Source: Nocardia otitidiscaviarum NBRC 14405 (GTDB lineage: Bacteria; Actinomycetota; Actinomycetes; Mycobacteriales; Mycobacteriaceae). From it: a DNA stretch of 64,000 nt. The first letter of the stretch is position 1, and the number at the start of each line of letters is the position of its first letter. The notes below the pieces were generated by a model, which saw nothing but the letters and a program-made list of their open reading frames with translations, ran no database searches and was not told the origin of the DNA. The position numbers and the translations under genes are program-made. Of this stretch, positions 15,345-24,500 are shown in pieces. The stretch is from NCBI RefSeq assembly GCF_000308635.1, contig NZ_BAGD01000028.1, positions 1-64,000 of the forward strand, given 5' to 3'.

Positions 15345-17866
15345 AGCGTTTCCAGCCGATTCGACGGGTCCAGGGTGGCGGCGCGGGTGATGCGTCCGCC
15401 GATGGCGCGCAGCTCCCCGGCGAATCTGGTTCTGCGCGCGGCCAGTTCGGCCGGGTCGGCCGGGTCGGGGGTGAGCAGCCCGTGGTTGTCGGCGAGTTTG
15501 AGCGCGCTGCCGAACAGTTCGGAGGACACCGATTCCGGGCTCTGCAGACGCTGCTGCAACAGCATCTGCCGGCCCACGTTCAGGCATTCGTCGATGATGG
15601 CCTTGCGGTCGACGGCGGTGGCGGGGTCGTGGGCGGCCAGCCGCTCGGCGACCACGAGTTGCGCGTCGAAGAAGGACCGCAGCACCCGGTGCGCCATCAT
15701 GAAGCCGGATCCGGCGAGCTGGGCCAGGATCTCGGTGCCGACGGTCCCGGCGGCGGTGCGGCGGTGCCACTGCGGGTCCACGTGCAGCATCTCCGCGGTG
15801 AGCTCGGAGGTGAACTCGGCCCGCTCGGGGAAGAAGAACTCGAATTTGAGCAGATCACGCAGCCGATAGGCGGCTTCCCAGCCGACCCGCAGCTGATCGC
15901 CCTCGGGCGCTTCCACAGCGGTGAGGACTGCCAGTTCGAGGATGGCGCGGTTGACGAACCAGTGCACGGCGCTGTTGCGGTAGAACGCCGCTTCCAGATG
16001 CGCGCCCGCGCCGATGGAGTACACCGGCTCCAGCCCGCCCCGGTACACGGTCACCACCTTGGCGATGGCGAGCTGTTCGAGTACCACCGCGAGGCCGTGA
16101 TCGTCGCGGAGGGTGTCGAGTTCGCCGCGCGGGAGGTCGCGGTATTCGATGTAGCCGAGTACGGGCGCGATGGCGGCGCGCAGTTCGTCCCGGGTGAGCG
16201 CGCGTTCGTGCACGCCGAGCAGGACGAGCGTGGTGAGCGCGTTGACGGTGATCGGGGTGACGGCATTGATACCCACCGCGACATCGAAGGCGAGCCGCTG
16301 CACCGCCCGCCGCTCCTGTTCCTCCACCACGCTTTCCGATTCCGGGACCACACCGTTGCCGCCCGCTGCCGAAGCAGACATCGCCGGAGCGAGTTCGGAC
16401 ACCGCCACAGCCGGATTCGACGTAGCCGGAGTGGAGTTCGACGTCTCCGGCTCCGGGTCTGCCTTCGCCGCAGCCGGATTCGACACCGTCGGTCCCGGGT
16501 CGGCGGGTTCGACGAGCGGATCACCGTGCGCGGTCAGCCGTTCGCGCGCCGAGAGCGGTTCCCCGAAGCGCACATACACGCGCCCCGCCGAATGCTGCTG
16601 ATTGCGAACGTACCGCGCCAGCCAGGCCAGCCCCTCGGGTTGCTTCTTGCCGCCGGTCTGCTCGTCGGCGATGGCCCCGATCTCGTTGAGCCGCTCGTAG
16701 GTGATGGACACCGGCACCAGCATCACATCGTCCACGCGGCCCGAGCGCAGCGCCGCCGCGAGATAGTTGAGCAGTCCGTATCGCGGCGGCCGCAGCTTTC
16801 CGGTGCGGGTGCGCCCGCCCTCGAAGTACCACTCCAGGTTGAACCGCTTGGCGAGCAGGTAGGCGAAGTACTCCTCGACGACGGCCTTGTACACCTCGTC
16901 GTCGCCGAAGCTGCGGCGGATGAATACGGTGCCGGTGCGCCGCGCGATCGGACCCATGGGCCAGAAGCCGAGATTGGCACCGCCGATGACGTGATTGGGC
17001 GGGAAGTCGTTGCGGGCCAGCACATCCCCGAGTACGAAGGCGTCCACGTAGGAGCGGTGCGAGGGCAGGAAGACCAGCGGGTAGCGCCGGTTGAGGCTGC
17101 GCAGCCGTTCGAAGCCGACGGGGTCGTCGTCGACCTTCCAGGTGGAGGCGTGCACGGGCCGCATGGCCTGGGTGAACAGATCGGAGACCAGGCGGCTCTG
17201 CGCGGCGACGAGTTCGCGCAGCGCCTTCTCCGCGCGGCGGTGCATCTCACGCGGGGAGGTGCCGGTGTGCGCGGCGATATCGTCGAGGCGGCGCAGGAAT
17301 TCGGGGGAGTCGAGGATCTCCTCGGCCACCAGGCGAGGCACCTTGTAGCGGTCGCCGATGACGGCGCGTTCCGCGCGTTCCAGGGCGACGATGCCCGCGC
17401 GCACGATGGCGCGGGCGAACGCCTCGGCCGCACCGGCGGCTCCGGGATTGTTGGCGCGCAGCTCACTCAGGCGCGCGGGCTGTCCGGTGAGCACGAGGTG
17501 CCGGTCGGGCGCCTTGCCGATGAGTCGCCGCTGCATGAGGCGGTTGGGTTTGCGCGGATTGCTGAGGGTGATCAGATCGGTGAAGGTGGTGCGCCGCACG
17601 CCGTCTCGTTCCGGCGGCAGCCACAGCACCCGTACCGGCACCACGAGCGGGTCGTCGTGGCGGTCGACCAGGCGGGTGGCGATGGCGGTGGGGTCGAGGT
17701 CGATCTGGGTGACGGGCGCTTCGGTGCCGAATTCCTGGTTGATGCCGCCCTCGGCGAGCCAACTGCCGACGAGTTCACGTTCGACGTGGGTGGTGGAGTC
17801 GACCAGCGCTACCACCGAGCGCGGGGCGGTGGTGGCCGTGGGTATCCGGCTGTCGTGGTCGATCAT
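15341..17866 (-). CDS. plsB: Glycerol-3-phosphate 1-O-acyltransferase PlsB
   Basis: Membrane-associated enzyme catalysing the first acylation of phospholipid and triacylglycerol synthesis, 841 residues. The acyltransferase motifs lie in order at about residues 270-420: FLPSHRSYVDAF (HX4D), GGANLGFWPMG, GTVFIRRSF, WYFEGGRTRTGKLRPP and VMLVPVSITYERL. A Pro/Ser/Ala-rich insert (about 450-515) with PxxSN and SxxA repeats separates the catalytic and helical C-terminal parts and is absent from typical PlsB. The ATG at 17866 follows GGAGGG at good spacing. It forms an operon with plsC downstream. The homologue is mycobacterial PlsB2. Confidence 0.92.
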   Translation of the reverse strand: MIDHDSRIPTATTAPRSVVALVDSTTHVERELVGSWLAEGGINQEFGTEAPVTQIDLDPTAIATRLVDRHDDPLVVPVRVLWLPPERDGVRRTTFTDLITLSNPRKPNRLMQRRLIGKAPDRHLVLTGQPARLSELRANNPGAAGAAEAFARAIVRAGIVALERAERAVIGDRYKVPRLVAEEILDSPEFLRRLDDIAAHTGTSPREMHRRAEKALRELVAAQSRLVSDLFTQAMRPVHASTWKVDDDPVGFERLRSLNRRYPLVFLPSHRSYVDAFVLGDVLARNDFPPNHVIGGANLGFWPMGPIARRTGTVFIRRSFGDDEVYKAVVEEYFAYLLAKRFNLEWYFEGGRTRTGKLRPPRYGLLNYLAAALRSGRVDDVMLVPVSITYERLNEIGAIADEQTGGKKQPEGLAWLARYVRNQQHSAGRVYVRFGEPLSARERLTAHGDPLVEPADPGPTVSNPAAAKADPEPETSNSTPATSNPAVAVSELAPAMSASAAGGNGVVPESESVVEEQERRAVQRLAFDVAVGINAVTPITVNALTTLVLLGVHERALTRDELRAAIAPVLGYIEYRDLPRGELDTLRDDHGLAVVLEQLAIAKVVTVYRGGLEPVYSIGAGAHLEAAFYRNSAVHWFVNRAILELAVLTAVEAPEGDQLRVGWEAAYRLRDLLKFEFFFPERAEFTSELTAEMLHVDPQWHRRTAAGTVGTEILAQLAGSGFMMAHRVLRSFFDAQLVVAERLAAHDPATAVDRKAIIDECLNVGRQMLLQQRLQSPESVSSELFGSALKLADNHGLLTPDPADPAELAARRTRFAGELRAIGGRITRAATLDPSNRLETL

Positions 17867-18009
17867 CTGTGATCCCTCCGCGCGTGCTGATGTTCTCCAT
17901 TCAAGCGGATCCGGGTGTCCGTGGTCGGCCGGTCGCGGGAAACACTGCCGACAGCGTGGCGATTCGCGGGTGGGGTGCGGGAGTGGCTGGCGCAACACTT
18001 CCACGCGAA

Positions 18010-18057
18010 ACAGGTAATGCTAACCTTACTTCCCTGAGTTAGGTCAGCATTACCTTG
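18010..18057. promoter_or_regulatory. Two IdeR-like iron boxes upstream of mbtI
   Basis: Two 19-bp sites at 18010-18028 and 18039-18057 match the remembered IdeR/DtxR consensus (TTAGGTTAGGCTAACCTAA) at about 14 and 13 positions. They also form a large inverted repeat (GGTAATGCTAACCT against AGGTCAGCATTACC, 13 of 14). They sit just before the mbtI Shine-Dalgarno, so iron-dependent repression is expected. Confidence 0.75.
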
Positions 18058-18065
18058 GAGGACGG

Positions 18066-19421
18066 GTGTCGGCGACGGACGAACGAGTACGACTGGACTT
18101 TGCGCACAGTCCGGCGCCAGCCGCCCCGGAGGGCGGCATCGACCCCATCGCGGCGGTCACCGGCCTGGCAGCCGCCGACCGATTCGGTGAATACGTCGTC
18201 TATGAGAAGCCCGGCGAATGGGTGTTCGCCGCCGACCCGCTCGGCGGCATCGAACTGGACGCCGACGAGTTGCGGGTCAGTTGGGCGGGTGACACCACCG
18301 CGACGCCGTGGACCGGCAGCCCGGCCCGGGTCGTCGACCGCGCGCTGGCGAGCCTGCCGCTGGCCGGGCGCAATGCCTACGGCTGGATCGGCTTCGAATT
18401 CTGCGCCTGGGCGCTGGGCTCGACCGAGTACGTCCACCCCCGCGCCACTCTCGCGCACCTGATGATCCCGCGTATCGAGGTGCGGCTCAACGCCGCCGGC
18501 ATCCAGGTGTCGGGTGCGACCACCGACGAGGCCGCCGACATCCTGGCGCTCATCGGGGCCGCGCAGGGCACCGCGCTGCCGACCGGACATCCGGTCGACG
18601 TGACCGGCGATCCGACCGGGTACCGGGAGCGGGTGGCCAAGGCCGTCGCGGAGATCAACGCGGACCGCTACCAGAAGGTCATCCTGTCGCGGAAGGTGGA
18701 GCTGCCCTTCGCCGTCGACATTCCGTCCACCTACCGGCTGGGCCGGGCCAACAACACCCCGGCGCGATCCTTCCTGCTGCGCCTGGGTGCGCTGGAGGCC
18801 GCCGGGTTCAGCCCGGAGTTGGTCGCCGCGGTGGACGGTGATCGGGTGGTCACCACCGAACCACTCGCCGGGACACGCGCTTTCGGCCGCGGTGCGGAGG
18901 CCGACACCGCCGCGCGCGCCGATCTGCTCAGCGATCCCAAGGAGATCGTCGAGCACGCGCTGTCGGTGCAGACCTCCTTCGCCGAGATCGCGACCGTGGC
19001 CGAACCCGACACCACCGTCGTCGCCGACTACATGGCGGTGCGCGAGCGCGGCAGCGTGCAGCATCTGGCCTCCACCGTGCGCGGCACCCTGGCCGCCGAC
19101 CGCAGCCCGTGGGACGCGCTGGAGGTGCTGTTCCCGTCGGTGACCGCCTCCGGTATCCCGAAGGCGGGCGGCGTGGACGCGGTCTTCCGCCTGGACCACG
19201 ACGAGCGCGGCCTGTATTCGGGTGCCGTGGTGACGGTTTCGCCCGACGGCGCGCTGGAGGCCACCCTGGTGCTGCGCGCGGTCTACCAGACCGGCGAGGG
19301 CGCGTGGCTGCGCGCCGGTGCGGGTGTGGTGGGCCAGTCGCGGCCGGAGCGCGAATTCGAGGAGACCTGCGAGAAATTGGGCAGCGTCGCGCCGTATGTG
19401 GTGCGCGCGCAACAGCACTGA
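18066..19421 (+). CDS. mbtI: Salicylate synthase (MbtI/NbtS type)
   Basis: Converts chorismate via isochorismate to salicylate, the aryl cap of mycobactin/nocobactin siderophores. It has 451 residues, matching MbtI (450). The chorismate-binding C-terminal domain shows KVILSRKVELP, ERGSVQHLAS near residue 325, FPSVTASGIPKAG and RGLYSGAVV, then LRAGAGVVGQSRPEREFEE. ERGSVQHL and TASGIPK distinguish the salicylate synthases from plain isochorismate synthases. The GTG at 18066 is 5 nt behind GGAGG and starts MSATDERVRL. Two IdeR-like boxes precede it. It is followed by a terminator and then the convergent mbtA-like gene. Confidence 0.92.
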   Translation: MSATDERVRLDFAHSPAPAAPEGGIDPIAAVTGLAAADRFGEYVVYEKPGEWVFAADPLGGIELDADELRVSWAGDTTATPWTGSPARVVDRALASLPLAGRNAYGWIGFEFCAWALGSTEYVHPRATLAHLMIPRIEVRLNAAGIQVSGATTDEAADILALIGAAQGTALPTGHPVDVTGDPTGYRERVAKAVAEINADRYQKVILSRKVELPFAVDIPSTYRLGRANNTPARSFLLRLGALEAAGFSPELVAAVDGDRVVTTEPLAGTRAFGRGAEADTAARADLLSDPKEIVEHALSVQTSFAEIATVAEPDTTVVADYMAVRERGSVQHLASTVRGTLAADRSPWDALEVLFPSVTASGIPKAGGVDAVFRLDHDERGLYSGAVVTVSPDGALEATLVLRAVYQTGEGAWLRAGAGVVGQSRPEREFEETCEKLGSVAPYVVRAQQH

Positions 19422-19808
19422 GCCCAGCTGTTCGAAACCTCCGCGCGGAGACCGCGCCGCGTCTTCCCCTCGCCAGCGGTCGTGTCGCGGTTGGAATGCG
19501 TGTGGCCCCCCTGCCGGAGCAAGGGGGCCACACGCGTTTCGGGTGGGCACCGCGGTATTTCGCGCGCCGGTAACCAATCGCTCCGAATACGACGAGTTCG
19601 GGGCGGGGCGAACGACCGGGAGAGCAGGCGGGGCCCGCCGCACCCGCTGTCTGTCATGGAGTGCTGGGCGGCCTTCGACGTCGGCTGCCTCTCGTGGGTG
19701 CGGGGCAGCCTTTCCACACCGGCGGCCCGCCCGTGCGGCAGGTGGGGCCGCTCCGCACGGCGGCCCAGCGGGGCCGGGTGGCTGCCGCGTCGATGGCCCG
19801 CACCCGGC
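19422..19808. other. Intergenic region between mbtI and mbtA
   Basis: 387 bp between convergent genes. Apart from the terminator at 19498-19540, nothing is recognisable. Open frames crossing it are shadows of the flanking genes. Confidence 0.6.
19498..19540 (+). terminator. Terminator downstream of mbtI
   Basis: A perfect 13-bp stem (GCGTGTGGCCCCC at 19498-19510, pairing with 19523-19535) and 12-nt loop, followed by GTTTC, 77 bp past the mbtI stop. Confidence 0.75.
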
Positions 19809-21428
19809 TCAGCCCGCCGCGCGCAGCGCCTTCTTGTCGATCTTGCCGACGGCGGTGATGGGCAGGGTGTCGGCCTGGCGCAGCACATCGGGCAGCTTGT
19901 AGGTGGCCAGGCCGCGGTCGGTGAGGAAGCGCTTGATCTCGGCGAGGCTGGGCAGCTCGCCCTCGACCACCAGGACGGCGCAGACCTTTTCGCCGAGGGC
20001 GGCGTCGGGCAGGCCGACGGCGGCGGCGTGCCGCACGGAGGGATGCGCGAGCAGGTGCTCCTCGAGTTCGTCGCAGGACACGTTCTCCCCGCCGCGGTTG
20101 ATCACGTCCTTGATGCGCCCGGAGACGATGAGATGCCCGCTGGGCAGGCGGCGCACCAGATCGCCGCTGCGGTAGAAGCCGTCCGGGGTGAAGGAGCGCG
20201 CATTGTGTTCCGGCGCACGGTAATAGCCGCGCAGGGTGTAGGGCCCGCGGGTGAGCAGCTCGCCCTCCTCGCCCTCGGGCACGTCATTGCCCTCCCCGTC
20301 CACGATGCGCAGTTCGTCGTGCGGGGACAGCGGGCGGCCCTGGGTGGTGCAGACGATCTCGTCGGAGTCGTCCAGGCGGGTGTAGTTGAGCAGGCCCTCC
20401 GCCATGCCGAACACCTGCTGGAGTCGCGCGCCGAGGGCGGGGGCGACCTCGCGCGCATTGACCTCCGCCAGACGCGCGCCGCCGACCTGGAGCAGGCGCA
20501 GCGAGGAGAGGTCGGCCTCCTCCCAGTCGGTGGCCGCGCACCACAGCTGCGCCAGCGGCGGCACCACGGCGGTCACGGTGACCCGATGCCGTTCGATGGC
20601 GGCGAAGGCGCTCTCCGGGCTGGGGTCGGTGACGAAGGCGAGCGCGCCGCCGGTGGCCACGGTGCCCAGGATGCCGGGGCAGGCCAGTGGGAAGTTGTGC
20701 GCGGCGGGCAGCGTCGCGAGATAGACGTCCTCGGGCCCGAGTTCGCATACCGCGGCGCTGGCCGTGGCGTTGTAGGCGTAGTCGTCGTGGGTGCGTGCGA
20801 TGAGCTTGGGCAGCCCGGTGGTGCCGCCGGAGACCAGCATCAGCGCGATATCGGCGGCGTCGATCTCGGGCAGCGAATCGCCTTCGCCGGAAATGGAATT
20901 CAGATCGGTGAAGGTACCCGGATCGCCGAGCACCAGCACGTGGCGCAGGGTCGGAACGGCGGCGGCGACCTCGGTGGCGAGCACGCGGTAGTCGAAATCG
21001 CCCAGCCGGTCGGCGATCAGGTAGGCGACCGCGCCCGAGAGTCGGGTGAGGTGCTCGATCTCGGCGCGGCGGTGCGCGGGCAGGGTGAGCACCGGAATGA
21101 TCCCGGCGCGCAGCAGGCCGAAGAGGATGCGCGGGAAGTCGGGGACGTTGGGCAGCTGCACCACCACGCGGTCGCCGGGGCGCAGGCCGAGCTTCAGGAA
21201 GCCGTGGGCGGTGCGGTCGGCGGCGGCGTCGAGTTCGGCGTAGGTCAGGGTGGCGTCGTCGGACAGCAGGGCCGGACGGTCGGGCCGGGTGCGGGCCGTT
21301 TCGCGCAGCAGGCGGTCGAGCGGGCGGCCGGTCCAGTAGCCCGCGCGACGGTATTCGTCGGCGAGGTCGGCGGGGAAGGGAACGAAGCCGTCGCGGTGGT
21401 CCTGGGCGGCTGGGGCTGGGATTGTCAC
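19809..21428 (-). CDS. mbtA: Salicyl-AMP ligase (MbtA/NbtT type)
   Basis: Adenylates salicylate and loads it onto the aryl carrier domain of the MbtB-like NRPS. It has 539 residues, the length of DhbE-type aryl acid ligases. The ANL-family motifs are LTYAELD, the P-loop LVSGGTTGLPKLIARTHDDY near residue 196, GMAEGLLNYTRLDDSDEI, YRSGDLVRRLPSGHLIVSGRIKDVINRGGENVS and the C-terminal catalytic Lys in ITAVGKIDKKALR. I place the start at the GTG at 21428 because AAGAGG lies 6 nt before it; upstream GTGs (21446, 21467) lack such a site and approach the iron box. It diverges from the NRPS gene and shares the IdeR-like control region. Confidence 0.92.
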   Translation of the reverse strand: MTIPAPAAQDHRDGFVPFPADLADEYRRAGYWTGRPLDRLLRETARTRPDRPALLSDDATLTYAELDAAADRTAHGFLKLGLRPGDRVVVQLPNVPDFPRILFGLLRAGIIPVLTLPAHRRAEIEHLTRLSGAVAYLIADRLGDFDYRVLATEVAAAVPTLRHVLVLGDPGTFTDLNSISGEGDSLPEIDAADIALMLVSGGTTGLPKLIARTHDDYAYNATASAAVCELGPEDVYLATLPAAHNFPLACPGILGTVATGGALAFVTDPSPESAFAAIERHRVTVTAVVPPLAQLWCAATDWEEADLSSLRLLQVGGARLAEVNAREVAPALGARLQQVFGMAEGLLNYTRLDDSDEIVCTTQGRPLSPHDELRIVDGEGNDVPEGEEGELLTRGPYTLRGYYRAPEHNARSFTPDGFYRSGDLVRRLPSGHLIVSGRIKDVINRGGENVSCDELEEHLLAHPSVRHAAAVGLPDAALGEKVCAVLVVEGELPSLAEIKRFLTDRGLATYKLPDVLRQADTLPITAVGKIDKKALRAAG

Positions 21429-21485
21429 GTCGTGCCTCTTACTCACACTATGGGGTGTCTTGGTCACGCTACCGAATGGCGCTAC

Positions 21486-21504
21486 ATAGGTTAGGCAACC
21501 CTAT
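21486..21504. promoter_or_regulatory. IdeR-like box in the mbtA/mbtB divergent promoter
   Basis: A 19-bp site matches the remembered consensus at about 15 positions (ATAGGTTAGGCAACCCTAT). A further half site, GGGTTAGGCT, is at 21511-21520. It lies between the starts of the two divergent siderophore genes, so one box could repress both under iron-rich conditions. Confidence 0.8.
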
Positions 21505-21576
21505 CTCAATGGGTTAGGCTGCTCGTGAAGGAGTCCGGGCGAATCCCGGCGGCACGGCACGAGGAGTGACAGCGGC

Positions 21577-24500
21577 ATGGAGTCAGCGCAGAGCGGCAGC
21601 GACGCGACCGGCGCGGCGATCGGCAAGGACGAGATCCGCACCGCCATAGCCACCCACCTCGGCCTCGACCCCGCCGATATCGCCGACGGCGACGACCTCA
21701 TCCAACTCGGCCTCGACTCCATCCGCACCATGAAGCTCGCGGGCGGCTGGCGCAAACGCGGCATCGCCGTGAACTTCGCCCAACTCGCCGCCGAACCGAC
21801 CGTCGCCGACTGGCACCGCCTGCTCGGCGGCGACCCGGCCGCGCCGGAACCGGACCGTGGTGCGGGCGCACATCGCGCCCCCACCGAAATCGCCGGTGCG
21901 GCAGCCGATGGTGCCGCAGCGGCGGTGAACCATGCCGACAGCGCGGCGGGCGGATACAGCGCGGCCGCCCATGGTGAGAACGGCGTCGCGGGCGATGCCG
22001 ATGCTCAGTCGGACGGTGCCGCGAAGAACAGTGCCGCGAGTGGGCGCGCGGCGGCGCGTGGATCCGTGACCGCGGCAGGTGGGTCCGACCCTGTGGCGGT
22101 ACCGGACCCTGTGGCTGCGGGTGGGTCCGGTGCTGTCGCGAGTGGTGCGGACGGTGCCGATACCCGGCCGGACCGCGCTGCCGTTCGGTCGCAAGGACGC
22201 TCGGGCGCACCGGTCGGTGCGGATGGCGCGGCTGGCGGTGCGGACGCTACGGCCGACGACGGTTCCCCGTTTCCGCTCGCGCCCATGCAGCATGCCTACT
22301 GGATCGGGCGGTCCGAGGGGCAGCAGTTGGGGGCGGTCGCGGCGCATCTGTATGTCGAATTCGACGGTGGGGATGTCGATCCCGGGCGTCTGGAGCGGGC
22401 GGCCGAGCTGCTGGTGGCGCGGCATCCCATGCTGCGCACGCGGTTCCTGCCCGATGGCACGCAGCAGACCCTGGAGCGTCCGGGGCGGCCGGTGTGGAGC
22501 GTGACCGATCTGCGGGATCGCGACGCCGCCGAGGTCGAGCGGGTGCTGGAGTCGCTGCGGGAGCGCAAGACCCACCAGCTCATGGCGGTGGAGGACGGGC
22601 AGGTCATCGATATCGCCCTCACCCTGCTGCCGGGCGGTCGCACCCGCCTGCACCTCGATGTGGACATGCTCGCCGCCGACGCCATGAGCTACCGCATCCT
22701 GGTCGGCGATCTGGCGCGGCTCTACCACGGCGAGGAGCTGCCGCCGCAGACCTACACCTTCCGCGAGTACCTGGCGGGCCAGGCCGCGCCGGGACCGGAC
22801 CGCGCACGCGACCGCGACTGGTGGCAGCGCCGCCTGTCGGAGCTGCCCGGCGCACCGGAACTCCCCCGCGCCTCGGAGCTGGCCCACGCGACGGCACCCG
22901 CGTCAGCCGCGGCCGTCGCCGTCGCGGGCCACTCGGCCGAGATGCGGACCGTGCGCTTCCACCGCTGGCTGTCCCCGACCGCGAAGGCGCGCATGTTCGC
23001 GGCCGCGCACACCCGGGGCATCACCCCCGCCATGGCCTTGGCGTCGGTATTCGCCGAGACCATCGGCGGCTGGTCGGCGCAGCGGCGGTTCCTGCTGAAT
23101 CTGCCGCTGTTCCACCGGGAGCCGGTGCATCCGCAGGTCGACGGTGTGGTGGGCGACTTCACCTCCTCGGTGCTGCTGGAGGTCGATGTGACCGAACCGG
23201 CCACCGTCACCGAGCGCGCCCAGGCACTGCAACGCGAATTGCACGCCGCCGGTGCGCATTCGGCCTATTCGGGGCTGGAGGTGCTGCGTGATCTGGGCCG
23301 CCTGCGCGGTGAGCCGGTGCTCGCCCCGATCGTCTACACCAGCGCCATCAACCTCGGCGAACTCTTCGCCGAGCACGTCACCGACACCTTCGGCGACCCG
23401 GCCTGGATCATCTCCCAGGGCCCGCAGGTGCTGCTGGACGCCCAGGTCACCGAGGTTCGCGGCGGCCTCCTGCTGAACTGGGACGTCCGCGCCTCCGCCT
23501 TCCCCGCGGGCATGGTCGAGGCCATGTTCGCCCGCTACATCGACGCCATCCTCCGCCTGGCGGGCATCACCGACAGCTCCGAGGCCAGCGAAACCATCGG
23601 CGGCACAGGAATATCGGCTCGGGCGGCCTCCGCACCCACTCGGCGAGACGGCGCTGTCGACGCAATGGCGGCCACGAGCGAGTCGGCGTCCGCGCCGCGA
23701 CAAGCGCACGCGGAAGCCGCACACACGTCGACCGCCACTGAGCCGACCGGTGTCGAGCCGACCGCCACTGAGCCGACCGGTGTCGAGCCGACCGCCGCTG
23801 AGCTGACCGGTGCCGGGATGAACGGTGCCGGGTCGGCTGTCGCCGAAGCCGCCGCCACCGGTGTGAACGCGGCGGGCGTCACCGCCCACGGGTCGGCCGT
23901 CACCGCGAAGGAATCCGGGGTGGCCGGTATCTCGGCCGCCGGGACCACCGAGCACGCCGCCTCCGGCACTGCGGTGTCCGGAGCCTTCGTCGACGGAGTG
24001 GACACCGCCGTCGGTATCGCACCCGCCGTGCCCGCGACCGATGCCACCGGGGTACCGTCGCAGGCTGGCACGGATCTCGCCGCCCAGGTCGACGCCATGG
24101 AGGAGGCCGTGGCCGCCGCGCTGTCGGCGGCGCGGCCGGTGGACAACACCGAGACCGGCTGGGATGCCGAGGCCACGGTGCGGATTCCGCTGGAGCAGGC
24201 CGTCGTCCGGTCGCGGGTGAACGCCACCTCGGGACCGGTGAGCGGGCGGACGCTGCATGCCGGACTGTTCCAGCACGCGGCCGCGAATCCCGACGCGCCC
24301 GCCGTGATCTGGGAGAACGCCGCCGAACCCGGGAGCGGCGCAACCGAATTCGCCGAGACGGTGGCCGGGCGGGGATTCGATCCCGCCGCCGGTACGGTAG
24401 CCGCACAGACGGGTGCTCGCCGTGGCGTCGCCGGGAGCGAGCAGGAGCACGCTCACATCCAAGGTGAGCGTGCGGCGCGGACGGACGGTCGCCCCGACGG

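Noticed and set aside
15482..17872. 796-residue plus-strand ORF opposite plsB
   Set aside because: It is an antisense shadow of a well-supported acyltransferase with no motifs of its own.
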